The notes under the pieces: generated by a model
Told to the model about the DNA's origin: nothing
What the model saw: the letters and a program-made list of their open reading frames with translations, nothing else
Database searches by the model: none
Origin: Rhodoferax sp. OV413
GTDB taxonomy: Bacteria > Pseudomonadota > Gammaproteobacteria > Burkholderiales > Burkholderiaceae_C
Length of the DNA stretch: 64,000 bases
Reading direction: 5' to 3'
Assembly (NCBI RefSeq): GCF_900104385.1
Contig: NZ_FNJA01000009.1
Span: 62,001-126,000 of the forward strand
Translations under genes and position numbers: made by a program
Shown here: in pieces, positions 8,166 through 16,945 of the stretch
Position numbering within the stretch: position 1 is the stretch's first letter
Layout: each line of letters begins with the position of its first letter

Positions 8166-9686
8166 ATGAAACGATCGATGCGCACATTTTTGTTTATTTT
8201 TTGGATACTGCTGTCCTTTCATGCGCGGGGAATGACACTTGGAGTTCAAGGCCTCCAGCTATTTGCCACAGGCCCGGTAGGCGGCGACGACTTATTGAAA
8301 TTCAACCAGGCCTTTGCCAACCCGGCCGTGGACACCGTGGTACTAGTTAACTCCCCCGGGGGCAGTCTGTGGGATGGCCTGCGCATCAGCAAGCTGATTA
8401 CCGACAAAGGCTACAACACTGTGGCCGCGGGGTTTTGCAACTCTGCGTGCGCCATCCTTTTCATGGGTGGCAAGGAGCGGCGGTTTTCAAGTGCATTCGA
8501 CCCCGCATTGACCTACATCGGCATCCATGGTGCGCACAACATCGACACCGGATCGCCGCTGACGCAAGCCAACCCCCAGATATATGCGCTGCTCAAAACG
8601 GCCATGGGTGAGAAATTCAACGCCAGCATCGTGAACACCGCTCTCTACCAAATGGACGACCGCGACGCCCTGCTGGTGGTGCCAGACAACATCCGCAACC
8701 CCCAGGCATCCACCTTCCATTGCAACGCGGGGCAAACCCCGCGCAAAGACTGCACGCACTACAAAGATTCGGATGCCCTGGGCCTGGGCGTCATCACCCA
8801 CAATGACCTAGTGACACTTGCGCTGCCGAGCGCGTTCCAGCCCTCTAGCCAACTGCTGGGCCGTGCGCAGACGGTCCTGCTGGCGGACCCCGTCGCCTAC
8901 CTGGAGACCGCCGCCGAGCAGCACTGCACCAGCGAGCGTTGCAAAGACAACATTAAAGCCCTCCAGACCCTCGACGAAAGCAAGGCCCTGGCGGTACGCA
9001 GCACCGGTCCGGGTATGGGCTGGTCGTCCAAGAAGCCGAATATTGCCAACGCAGTGCTGGCGGCGGTCTATGGCTGCAACCATATTCCAGGCCTGCCGGT
9101 GCAGCTGTGTATTGCAGAAATAGCCAACGGCTACGACCTACGCCATTTCTACACCGAGGCCGAAGCGGAGCACCGCGCGAGACTCGCCCAACTCCGCGTG
9201 CCGGCCGAAAGGTTTTATGCCAACGAAGAATTTGGCGGCGGCTTTGGCAATGCTCACGCCTACCGCACCCTGAAGCCCCTGGACATTCCCCCACTGCACA
9301 TCGACGGTGTGCAAACCGTGGGCACCCAGGAACTGGCACGCATGCTGACGTCTGACGCACCGCCTGTGGCCGTCGACATTGGCGGCACCGATGAAACACT
9401 CCCCAGTGCATCGACCTTATTTTTTGGCGGCAATGCCTTTGACGAACCGGCCATGGACGCCGCATTCAACAGCCGGTTCACGGCGCTGCTGAAACTGCTC
9501 TCGCCCGATGTCGACAGACCGCTGGTGATTTTTGGCACCGGGCGCAATTGGCTGTCCGCCAATGCAGCGCTGCGTGCCAAACAAGCCGGTTATGCCCATG
9601 TGCTGTGGTACCGCGGCGGTATGGAAGCCTGGAAGGCCGCCAACCTGCCCTCGGCACTGAGCACCGTGCGCGCCGTCGCCAATTAG
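8166..9686 (+). CDS. Exported ClpP-like hydrolase fused to a cysteine-less rhodanese-like domain
   Basis: Residues 1-23 form a signal peptide or anchor. Residues about 25-220 resemble the ClpP/crotonase-like periplasmic protein family: SPGG at 63-66 fits the oxyanion loop, Ser93 in CNSACAILF fits the nucleophile, and His121 or His124 in IGIHGAHN fits the catalytic base. Residues about 370-500 look like a rhodanese fold ending in LWYRGGMEAWKAANLP. The loop that should carry the sulfur-binding Cys reads IFGTGRNWLSA and has none, so sulfurtransferase activity is unlikely. The gene stands alone between convergent neighbours. Substrate and partners are unknown; the domain reading is inferred from motifs only. 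Confidence 0.7.
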   Translation: MKRSMRTFLFIFWILLSFHARGMTLGVQGLQLFATGPVGGDDLLKFNQAFANPAVDTVVLVNSPGGSLWDGLRISKLITDKGYNTVAAGFCNSACAILFMGGKERRFSSAFDPALTYIGIHGAHNIDTGSPLTQANPQIYALLKTAMGEKFNASIVNTALYQMDDRDALLVVPDNIRNPQASTFHCNAGQTPRKDCTHYKDSDALGLGVITHNDLVTLALPSAFQPSSQLLGRAQTVLLADPVAYLETAAEQHCTSERCKDNIKALQTLDESKALAVRSTGPGMGWSSKKPNIANAVLAAVYGCNHIPGLPVQLCIAEIANGYDLRHFYTEAEAEHRARLAQLRVPAERFYANEEFGGGFGNAHAYRTLKPLDIPPLHIDGVQTVGTQELARMLTSDAPPVAVDIGGTDETLPSASTLFFGGNAFDEPAMDAAFNSRFTALLKLLSPDVDRPLVIFGTGRNWLSANAALRAKQAGYAHVLWYRGGMEAWKAANLPSALSTVRAVAN

Positions 9687-9701
9687 CCTCAGCAGCAGCC
9701 C

Positions 9702-11072
9702 TCAACCCAGACCGCGCACCACTTCCATCGCCTGCTCGACCCGCTCCACGGCGTGGATGGTCAGGCCCTCGATGGGCTTCTTGGGCGCATTGGCTTTGGG
9801 AACGATGGCCACGCTGAAACCCAGCTTGGCGGCTTCTTTCAGCCGCTCCTGGCCGCGCGGCGCGGGCCGTACCTCGCCGGCCAGGCCGACTTCGCCAAAG
9901 GCGATGAAGCCCTTGGGCAGCGGCTTGCCGCGCAGGCTGGAGGTGATGGCCAGCAGCACCGCCAAATCCGCCGCCGGCTCGCTGATGCGCACGCCGCCGA
10001 CGGCGTTGACGAACACGTCCTGGTCCATGCAGGCAATGCCGGCGTGGCGGTGCAGCACGGCCAGCAGCATCGCCAGCCGGTCCTTGTCCAGGCCGACGCT
10101 GAGGCGGCGCGGACTCGGCCCGCCGCTGTCAACCAGGGCCTGGATCTCCACCAGCAGCGGGCGCGTGCCCTCCAGCGTCACCATCACGCAGCTGCCGGGC
10201 ACCGGCTCGGGGTGCTGGCTGAGGAAGATGGCGCTGGGGTTGCTCACGCCCTTCAGGCCGTGCTCGGTCATGGCAAACACGCCGATCTCGTTGACTGCGC
10301 CAAAGCGGTTCTTGATGGCCCGCACCAGGCGGAAGCTGCTATGGGTGTCACCCTCGAAGTACAGCACGGTGTCCACCATGTGCTCCAGCACCCGCGGCCC
10401 GGCGAGTGCGCCCTCTTTGGTCACATGGCCGACCAGCACGATGGCCACGCCGCTGGACTTGGCGGCGCGCGTCAAATGCGCCGCGCATTCGCGCACCTGG
10501 GCCACCGAGCCGGGGGCCGAGGTCAACTGGTCGGAATAAACGGTCTGGATCGAGTCGATCACCGCGATCTGCGGCCGATGCGTTTGCAAGGTGGCGAGGA
10601 TTTTTTCCAGCTGGATCTCGGCCAGCACCTGGACCTGGCTGTTGACGATGCCCAGGCGGCGCGAGCGCAAGGCCACCTGCGCCCCGCTCTCCTCGCCGGT
10701 GACGTACAGCGTCTTCTGGCCCGAGCGCTGCAAGGCGTCCAGCGCCTGCAGCAGCAGCGTCGATTTTCCGATGCCCGGGTCGCCGCCGATCAGCACCACG
10801 CCGCCTTCGACGATACCGCCGCCCAGCACCCGGTCCAGCTCGTCCAGGCCGGTGGGCGTGCGCTCGAAGTCGCTGGCTTCGATGTCGGCCAGGGCCATCA
10901 CCTCGGCAGTTTTGGCGAGTGCGGCGAAGCGGTTGTTCTTGCTGGACGCGGCCGGCTCGGCGATGGATTCGATCAGCGTGTTCCAGGCCTGGCAGTGCGG
11001 GCACTTGCCCAGCCACTTGGGCGTGGTGCCGCCGCATTCATTACAGGTGTAGATGGTTTTGTCTTTGGCCAT
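9702..11072 (-). CDS. radA: DNA recombination/repair ATPase RadA
   Basis: RadA extends D-loops by branch migration during recombination and repair. The order is complete: an N-terminal four-Cys zinc finger (CNECG and CPHC), a RecA-like core with Walker A GGDPGIGKSTL, the RadA-specific KNRFG motif, and a C-terminal Lon-like domain without its protease pair (RRLSVGLDKDRLAMLLAVL onward). The 456-residue length is normal. It is a lone gene, and repeat copy R4 lies between its start and the end of the next gene upstream. Confidence 0.96.
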   Translation of the reverse strand: MAKDKTIYTCNECGGTTPKWLGKCPHCQAWNTLIESIAEPAASSKNNRFAALAKTAEVMALADIEASDFERTPTGLDELDRVLGGGIVEGGVVLIGGDPGIGKSTLLLQALDALQRSGQKTLYVTGEESGAQVALRSRRLGIVNSQVQVLAEIQLEKILATLQTHRPQIAVIDSIQTVYSDQLTSAPGSVAQVRECAAHLTRAAKSSGVAIVLVGHVTKEGALAGPRVLEHMVDTVLYFEGDTHSSFRLVRAIKNRFGAVNEIGVFAMTEHGLKGVSNPSAIFLSQHPEPVPGSCVMVTLEGTRPLLVEIQALVDSGGPSPRRLSVGLDKDRLAMLLAVLHRHAGIACMDQDVFVNAVGGVRISEPAADLAVLLAITSSLRGKPLPKGFIAFGEVGLAGEVRPAPRGQERLKEAAKLGFSVAIVPKANAPKKPIEGLTIHAVERVEQAMEVVRGLG

Positions 11073-11108
11073 GCGGGGAATATAGCCGCAAACTGTGTAA
11101 AAACACAG

Positions 11109-11164
11109 TAGCTATTGATTTTGTAGCTTCTGGCGCAGACTTTACCTGCGCCAGAAGCCAGTTT
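11109..11164 (-). repeat. Dispersed two-hairpin repeat (strong central hairpin)
   Basis: The central stem is perfect: cttctggcgcag at 11127-11138 pairs with ctgcgccagaag at 11146-11157 across a 7-nt loop. The family tail tagctattgattttgtag flanks it. It directly follows the stop of the MFS gene and may act as a transcript 3' end, although there is no U-run. Confidence 0.8.
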
Positions 11165-11166
11165 GG

Positions 11167-12378
11167 CTAAAATTTCTGCAGCGCTGCCTGGTGCCGGCGC
11201 GTGCCCACGCTGGCCAGGGTGCAGCCCAGCAATGCAAAACACAGCAGCGGCAGCACCAGGCCCCAGCTGCCCAGCGCCATGGTCGCCAAGGCAAACACCG
11301 GCGGGCCCAGGGTGGAGCCCAAGTTGCCCAGCTGGGCCACGGCGCCGGTGGCGCGGGCCTGGGTGGCGGGCAGCGGGCTCAGGTAGGGAATCAGCCCAAA
11401 CGAGGCCCCGCCGGCCAGGCCCACCAGGTACAGCAGCAGCAGTGCCACCGGCGCGATCGCCAGGCCCAGCGCCAGACAAGCCCCCAGCGCCAGCCCGGCC
11501 AGGGCCACGCCGGCAAACGCCGCACGCACCAGCCGCGCCGGCGCCACCAGCGATTGGCCCAGCCAGCCGGCGGAAAAGGTGCCGGCGATGCTGACCAGCG
11601 GCAGCAGCACAGCCAGCCAGGGCCGGTCCGCCCCCGCGTGCTGCGGCACAAAGGTCAGCAGGGCAATCGCGCTGGCGGTGTAGAAGAAAAAGCAGCCGCC
11701 GGGCAGCGCCGTCGCCCACTGGCTGTAGATGCGCGCATGCAGCTGCGGCAGGCTGGCCAGCGCCGGCCAGGGCTGGCTGCGCGCGCCGTCGGCCGGCACC
11801 AAGCCCAGCACGGCCACGCACATGGCGGCCATGCCCGCCGCATGCAGCATCAACAGGCCGCTGAGCTGGAAGCGCGCCAGCACCCAGCCGCCGCCGGCCG
11901 CCGTCAGCGCAAAGGCCACGCCGACAAAGGTGCTCCACAACCCCATGGCGATCGAGCGGTGCCGCGGCGCGCTGTGCTGCATCACCAGGGTGGGCGCGGC
12001 CACCACCACCGCCAGCTGCGACACGCCTTCGAACAAGCGCGTCAGCCAGAGCAACGGAAACGGCGGCGCCAGCGACTGCAGCAAGGCCAGCACGGCGCCC
12101 AGCCCCATGCCGGCCAGCAGCAGGCGCCGGTAGCCTATGGCCGGCGCCACCAGCCCCACGGTGACGCCGAACACCAGGCCGACCATGCCGACGGTGGACA
12201 GAATCCAGCCCATGGCCGCCGGCGTGGCGCCATAAGCAGCCTGCAAGGCCTGGAAGGCGAACGAAACTTTGGAAAACTGCATCGCCGCCAGCACGCCGCA
12301 CAGCCACAGGGTGGTAATGCGCGGCCAGTGGGTGGTGATGGTGGGAGCGGGAGCGAGGGAGGCGGAGCTAGCGGGCAT
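11167..12378 (-). CDS. Major facilitator superfamily transporter
   Basis: The product has 403 residues and about twelve hydrophobic helices. The stretch GLVAPAIGYRRLLLAGMGLG after helix 2 fits the motif A region of MFS proteins, and PYLSPLPATQARATG lies in the second half. It would sit in the inner membrane and exchange a small solute with a proton, but the substrate cannot be deduced. The helix-turn-helix gene 43 bp upstream reads in the same direction, so they probably form an operon with local control. Confidence 0.8.
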   Translation of the reverse strand: MPASSASLAPAPTITTHWPRITTLWLCGVLAAMQFSKVSFAFQALQAAYGATPAAMGWILSTVGMVGLVFGVTVGLVAPAIGYRRLLLAGMGLGAVLALLQSLAPPFPLLWLTRLFEGVSQLAVVVAAPTLVMQHSAPRHRSIAMGLWSTFVGVAFALTAAGGGWVLARFQLSGLLMLHAAGMAAMCVAVLGLVPADGARSQPWPALASLPQLHARIYSQWATALPGGCFFFYTASAIALLTFVPQHAGADRPWLAVLLPLVSIAGTFSAGWLGQSLVAPARLVRAAFAGVALAGLALGACLALGLAIAPVALLLLYLVGLAGGASFGLIPYLSPLPATQARATGAVAQLGNLGSTLGPPVFALATMALGSWGLVLPLLCFALLGCTLASVGTRRHQAALQKF

Positions 12379-12421
12379 CGGCCGATGGTGCCGGCCGGTC
12401 AGACCCGCGTCAACGCATAAC

Positions 12422-12994
12422 TTATGCGTGGCTGCTCAGCGTGGTGCAGAGCCGGGCCGGCAGGCCATTGGCCAGCCAGACCCGTTCCCACAGCATGGTG
12501 CTGGGGCGGATCTGCAGGCCCACGGTCTGCGCGGTGCGGACCTGCACCAGCACCGGCGCGGGCGCATGCTGCTCCCACCAGCCGCTGGCACCCAGCTGGG
12601 CCTCGGCCTGGGCAATGTCTTCGGTGGCAAAGCGCCACAGGGATGTGTGCAGCAAGCCGGCCACCGGCACGCCCCAGATCTGCTGCCGCGGCAGGGATGC
12701 GGCCAGCAGCCGGTGGTCCACGTCGGTCACCAGGTGCGCGGGCTGGCTGCAGTGCTGCACCAGGCGCTGCAAGGCAGAGTCCTGGGCCGGTGCCGAGGCC
12801 AGCGCACCCAGCAGGCCCTGCATGGTGTCTTCCGATGGCAGGAGGACACCCGCCTCCCAGCGCGACACCGTGGCCTGGTTCACGCCCGCCAGCGCGGCGA
12901 TGCTGGCCTGCTTCCAGCCCTTGCTGCGGCGCAAGCGCTTCAGCCTTTGGCCGAACGAGGGCAGCGACACGGTGACCTGGCAGGAATGCGGCAT
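12422..12994 (-). CDS. XRE-type helix-turn-helix transcriptional regulator
   Basis: Residues about 13-68 form a Cro/C1-type helix-turn-helix (GQRLKRLRRSKGWKQASIAA, then VNQATVSRWEAG). The remaining 120 residues are a putative ligand domain, PAS-like in outline, with LVTDVDHRLLAASLPRQQIW. The protein is 190 residues and probably represses or activates the MFS gene 43 bp downstream. The effector is unknown. A diverged copy of the dispersed repeat lies just upstream at 13019-13071. Confidence 0.78.
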   Translation of the reverse strand: MPHSCQVTVSLPSFGQRLKRLRRSKGWKQASIAALAGVNQATVSRWEAGVLLPSEDTMQGLLGALASAPAQDSALQRLVQHCSQPAHLVTDVDHRLLAASLPRQQIWGVPVAGLLHTSLWRFATEDIAQAEAQLGASGWWEQHAPAPVLVQVRTAQTVGLQIRPSTMLWERVWLANGLPARLCTTLSSHA

Positions 12995-13018
12995 GGTGGT
13001 TCTTTACTATTAAAAATG

Positions 13019-13071
13019 GAGCGGCTTGCGCAGACTAGAAAAGCGCTGGCAGCCTATTTCTCTATAGGCAA
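13019..13071 (+). repeat. Dispersed repeat, diverged copy upstream of the XRE gene
   Basis: The text gcgcagactagaaaagcgct followed by ggcagcctatttctctatag keeps the central arms and the tail hairpin of the family but has drifted at the ends. Confidence 0.55.
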
Positions 13072-13151
13072 GCTCCACAGCGGGCTCACACGCTGGCTCA
13101 CACTGGCGCGGCCTACGGTAGCGGCCTACATCCACTTCCACGGAGTTCTGT

Positions 13152-13505
13152 ATGGCTGCCTCTGCTACCCCCTCCCGCCTGCCCCGCATGGCACGGTCTT
13201 TCTGGCTCTGGTGGGCCGACAGGCTTGCCTACAGGCGCCAGCGTCGCCAACAATATAGCGCAGTGCGCCTGCTGGATGCGCATGCGCTGCGGGACCTGGG
13301 GCTGGACCGGTCCGAGCTGGATTCGTACGCCGCCGAGGCCCGCGGATGGGCCGAGCCCACCCGCCGCCGCGTGGCCCATTTGCAGGGCGCCCAGCCGGCA
13401 TGCGAAGGGCTGTCGCCGGTACCCGCGGGGTCACACGCTGGCTCACACGCAGACGGCCTAACTTCGGGGTCCCTATCCACTTTGAAAGGACACTCACATG
13501 CCTAA
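13152..13505 (+). CDS. DUF1127 domain protein
   Basis: The first 65 residues contain an arginine-rich helical segment (YRRQRRQQY) and LLDAHALRDLGLDRSEL, the hallmark of DUF1127 proteins. Short relatives have been linked to RNA turnover and phosphate or carbon metabolism in alphaproteobacteria; a role here is inference. The C-terminal half (about 67-117) is low complexity and may not be conserved. The stop overlaps the next start by 8 bp, so translation of the DUF4242 protein may be coupled to it. Confidence 0.7.
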   Translation: MAASATPSRLPRMARSFWLWWADRLAYRRQRRQQYSAVRLLDAHALRDLGLDRSELDSYAAEARGWAEPTRRRVAHLQGAQPACEGLSPVPAGSHAGSHADGLTSGSLSTLKGHSHA

Positions 13506-13773
13506 ATTTGTCATCGAACGCAACATCCCCGGCCTCGGCACCTGGGCGCCCGGCGAGCTGCAGGCCGCCGCCCAAAAATCCTGCGGCGTGCTGCAGGCCA
13601 TGGGCACCGACGTGCAGTGGGTGCACAGCTATGTCACCCAGGGCAAGATGTACTGCGTCTACAACGCCGCCAACGAGGCGCTGGTACGCGAGCACGCACA
13701 GCGCGGCGGCTTTCCGGCGGACAGCGTGGCGCAGGTGGTGGGCACCATCGACCCGACCACGGCCGAGGCTTAG
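13498..13773 (+). CDS. DUF4242 (SCO4226-like) small protein
   Basis: This 91-residue protein starts MPKFVIERNIPGLG and continues with WVHSYVTQGKMYCVYNA, the conserved core of DUF4242 ferredoxin-fold proteins. One characterised relative, SCO4226 of Streptomyces, binds nickel. The ATG has an aaagga ribosome site inside the end of the DUF1127 gene. The BTAD regulator starts 20 bp after its stop, and the pair probably forms one operon with it. Confidence 0.82.
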   Translation: MPKFVIERNIPGLGTWAPGELQAAAQKSCGVLQAMGTDVQWVHSYVTQGKMYCVYNAANEALVREHAQRGGFPADSVAQVVGTIDPTTAEA

Positions 13774-13793
13774 GGCCGCAGCAGGCAGCCGCC

Positions 13794-15614
13794 ATGGGTC
13801 TGGCCATCCATCTGCTGGGCGTGCCCCGGATCGAGCGGGACGGCCAGACCCTGCCCAGCCCGCGCGGCCGCAAGGTATGGGGCCTGCTGGCCTACCTGCT
13901 GTGCAACACCACACCGGCCAGCCGCCAACGGCTGGCCGAGCTGCTGTTTGAAGAAGCCGAAGACCCACTGGCCACACTGCGCTGGAACCTCAGCGAGCTG
14001 CGCCGCATGCTCGGGCTGGACGAACTGCGGGGCGAGACACTGGCGCTGCGCCTGCCGCCCACCGTTTACGTGGACATCCAGGTCGTTACCCGGGGCCGCT
14101 GGGCCGACGCGCTGCGGGTGCCCGGCCTGGACCGGCCGCTGCTCGAAGGCCTGGCATTCAACAAAAGCCCATCTTTCGACGTGTGGCTGGCCACCGAGCG
14201 CCGGCACCTGCGGGCCACCACCGAAGAGGTGCTGCGCGAGGCCACGCTGGCGCGCCTGGCCGCCGGCAGTGCCCTCGACGCGGCGGACCTGGCGGCCCGG
14301 CTGGTGGGCCTGAACCCGCTGGATGAAAACTACCAGGTGCTGCTGGTGCGCAGCCTGGCAGCCGCCGGCGACGGCCTGGGGGCGGCCCGCCAGGCGGCGT
14401 CCTGCCGAGCCTTGTTCATGCGGGAGCTGGGCGTGCCGCCCGGTGCCGCGCTGGATGCGGCGATGGCCACCATGACCGCCGCCCCCACGGCGCGCCCCGC
14501 CACCGGCCGCGCCGCCGCCATCGCGCAGATCAACGCCGGCGAGGCGGCCATCGGTGCCGGCGCGCTGGATGCCGGCCTGCAGTGCCTGCGCCGCGCCATA
14601 GTGGAGGCCGATGCCACCGGCGATGCCGTGCTGCGGGCACGCGCCCGTCTGGCACTGGGCAGCGCCCTGGTGCACGCGGCCCGCGGGCGCGACGAAGAAG
14701 GCGCGGTAGCGCTGCACGAGGTACTGGCCGTGGGCCTGGATGCATCGCCCAGCCTGGCCGCCGCCGCGTGCCGCGAGCTGGGTTATGTGGAATTTCTGCG
14801 TGGCCGCTACGAGCGGGCGCTGGTCTGGCTGCAGCGGGCGACACCGCTGGCCCACGACGACCCGGCCGAGCAGGCGCGCATAGCCACCGTGCATGGCGCA
14901 GTGCTCAGCGACACCGCGCACTACGCAGCGGCGCTGGCCCTGCTGGACAGCGCCGTGGCACTGGCGCAGGCACAAGGCGACGCCAAGCAGCAAGCCTATG
15001 CACTGTCGATGCGCGGGCGCTGCCTGCTGCTGCATGGTGGGCTGACCGCTGCCGTTACCGCGCTGGACCAGTCCGTCGCGCTGGCGCAGCAGTGCTGGAC
15101 GGCGTTCCTGCCCTGGCCGCAGTCGCTGCGCGCCGAGGCCGACCTGCTGCGCGGCGACGTGGCGGCCGCGGCGGACCGGTTTGAGCACGCGTTTGCACTG
15201 GGCTGCCAGCTGCGCGACCCCTGCTGGGAAGGCATTGCCGGGCGCGGCCTGGGCCTGGTGGCGATTGCGCGGGGTGAGGTGCAGCAGGCGATGGACATCC
15301 TGGTGGACGCCGCCGCGCGCTGCGTGCGCCTGCCCGACGCCTACCTGTGGGGCAAGGCCTATACGCTGGACGTGCTGTGCGGCCTGGCGGTGCAGCATGC
15401 GCCGGCGCGCGCCATGGGCTGGATCGACGAGCTGCAAACCCTGGCCGCACGCAGCGGCATGCGCGAGTTCTCGGTGCGTTCGCATTTGCACCGCGGCGCG
15501 CTGGGCCACCCTGCAAGCCGGCCCGCCGCGCAGCTGCTATCTTGCGGCATTGACAACCCGGTGCTCTGCGCGCTGCTGGACCAGGCGCGAGCCGATGCAC
15601 TACAAAAATCGTAG
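13794..15614 (+). CDS. BTAD/SARP-like transcriptional regulator with TPR region
   Basis: This 606-residue protein begins MGLAIHLLGVPRIERDG, the opening of the winged-helix DNA-binding domain of the AfsR/SARP type (about 1-95). A bacterial transcriptional activation domain follows (about 96-235; LNPLDENYQVLLVRSLAAAG). From about 245 to 600 there are Ala-rich helical repeats that look like tetratricopeptide units (for example AALALLDSAVALAQAQGD), likely for partner or ligand binding. It has no NB-ARC ATPase, unlike AfsR. The ATG at 13794 was chosen because the protein family starts there and upstream codons are out of character. It probably controls the DUF1127/DUF4242 unit. Confidence 0.8.
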   Translation: MGLAIHLLGVPRIERDGQTLPSPRGRKVWGLLAYLLCNTTPASRQRLAELLFEEAEDPLATLRWNLSELRRMLGLDELRGETLALRLPPTVYVDIQVVTRGRWADALRVPGLDRPLLEGLAFNKSPSFDVWLATERRHLRATTEEVLREATLARLAAGSALDAADLAARLVGLNPLDENYQVLLVRSLAAAGDGLGAARQAASCRALFMRELGVPPGAALDAAMATMTAAPTARPATGRAAAIAQINAGEAAIGAGALDAGLQCLRRAIVEADATGDAVLRARARLALGSALVHAARGRDEEGAVALHEVLAVGLDASPSLAAAACRELGYVEFLRGRYERALVWLQRATPLAHDDPAEQARIATVHGAVLSDTAHYAAALALLDSAVALAQAQGDAKQQAYALSMRGRCLLLHGGLTAAVTALDQSVALAQQCWTAFLPWPQSLRAEADLLRGDVAAAADRFEHAFALGCQLRDPCWEGIAGRGLGLVAIARGEVQQAMDILVDAAARCVRLPDAYLWGKAYTLDVLCGLAVQHAPARAMGWIDELQTLAARSGMREFSVRSHLHRGALGHPASRPAAQLLSCGIDNPVLCALLDQARADALQKS

Positions 15615-15654
15615 CTGCTGGCGCTGGTACTGTCTGCGCTAGAGGCCTATTTTC
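15603..15654 (-). repeat. Dispersed two-hairpin repeat between convergent genes
   Basis: The plus-strand text aaaaatcgtagctgctggcg, then tctgcgctagaggcctattt, is the family in reverse orientation. It overlaps the stop region of the BTAD regulator and sits against the end of the convergent MFS gene. Confidence 0.72.
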
Positions 15655-15655
15655 C

Positions 15656-16849
15656 TTATATTTTGGTCGCAGGCCACAGGCGTACCGCCAGCGCAGCCGT
15701 ACCGGCCAAGGCCGCCAGGCCACACACGCCTTGCCAGCCCCACTGGGCCAGCGCCTGGCTGCCCAGCCAGGCACCGCTGGCCATGCCGATGAACATGCTG
15801 CCCATCAGCACTGCGTTCAGCCGGCTGCGCGCCGCGGGCTCCAGGCCGTAGACGATGGTCTGGTGGGCGATCAGGCTGGCCTGCACGCCCAGGTCGAACA
15901 CCACGGCGCCGGCGGCGATCAGCCACAGCGGGCCGTCACCAACGGCCATAGCCAAGAAGGCAATCACCACCAGGCCGGCGCCCAGGCGCGTCACCACCTC
16001 GGGGCCCTTGCGGTCGGCCACCCGGCCGGCCATCGGCGCCACCAGCGCACCGGCGGCACCGGCCAGGCCAAAGGCGCCGGCGGCCGCGCTGCCCAGGTGG
16101 AACGGCGCCGCGTGCAGCATCACCGCCAGGGTCGACCAAAATGCGCTGAAGGCCACGCTCAGCAGGCCCTGGGCCAGGGCGGCGCGGCGCAGGCCGCTGT
16201 ACCGCTGCAGCAGGGTGAACAGGCTGGCCATCAGTGCCAGATACGGCATCTGGGTGGTGCCCTTGAAGCGCGGCAGGCCGCGCCAGATGGCCAGGCCCAG
16301 CAGTGCGATGCTCAGCGCCGCCACCACAAACATGCCGCGCCAGCCCGCGTGCTCGGCCACAAAGCCCGACACCACGCGCGACAGCAGAATGCCCAGCAGC
16401 AAGCCGGTCATCACCGTGCCCACGGTCTTGCCGCGGCTGGCCTCGGGTGCCAGCGTGGCGGCGGCCGGCACGATGTCCTGCGCCAGCGTGGCGGACACGC
16501 CAATCACCAGACTGGCCACCAGCAGTACCTGGATGCTGGGCGCGGCTGCCGCCAGCAGCAGGGCCAGGGTCAGCACCGCCGCCTTGCCCAGGATGATGCG
16601 GCGCCGGTCGAAGCGGTCGCCCAGCGGCGCCAGCAGGATCAGGCCCAGGGCGTAGCCGAGCTGGGTCAAGGTAGGCACCAGGCCGATGGCGCCGGGCGTG
16701 GCGTTGAACTCGCTGCCCAGCACCCCCAGCATGGGCTGGGCGTAGTAGAGCGCGGCAGCCGCCAGGCCAGCGCCGGCGGCGAGCAGCAGCACCAGCCCGC
16801 CGGGCAGCACGGCGGTAGGTTGGTTATGCGTAATAACTGTGGAAGACAT
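15656..16849 (-). CDS. MFS transporter, AraJ-like
   Basis: The product (397 residues) has about twelve hydrophobic helices. GDRFDRRRIILG after helix 2 is MFS motif A, and YYAQPMLGVLGSEFN in helix 1 is typical of the AraJ/YdhP-like sugar or drug efflux group. The substrate is unknown. The ATG at 16849 was chosen because upstream in-frame codons lie opposite the divergent LysR gene. The 96-bp shared promoter region suggests that the LysR protein controls this transporter. Confidence 0.82.
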   Translation of the reverse strand: MSSTVITHNQPTAVLPGGLVLLLAAGAGLAAAALYYAQPMLGVLGSEFNATPGAIGLVPTLTQLGYALGLILLAPLGDRFDRRRIILGKAAVLTLALLLAAAAPSIQVLLVASLVIGVSATLAQDIVPAAATLAPEASRGKTVGTVMTGLLLGILLSRVVSGFVAEHAGWRGMFVVAALSIALLGLAIWRGLPRFKGTTQMPYLALMASLFTLLQRYSGLRRAALAQGLLSVAFSAFWSTLAVMLHAAPFHLGSAAAGAFGLAGAAGALVAPMAGRVADRKGPEVVTRLGAGLVVIAFLAMAVGDGPLWLIAAGAVVFDLGVQASLIAHQTIVYGLEPAARSRLNAVLMGSMFIGMASGAWLGSQALAQWGWQGVCGLAALAGTAALAVRLWPATKI

Positions 16850-16945
16850 AGTGAAAACCCTCGAATCTTGGAATGGCGTGAGTGTCCCGGAATCCCGATA
16901 CCCTGGGAACGCCCGCGCTAAGCACAATTGATATACGCTGTGCGC

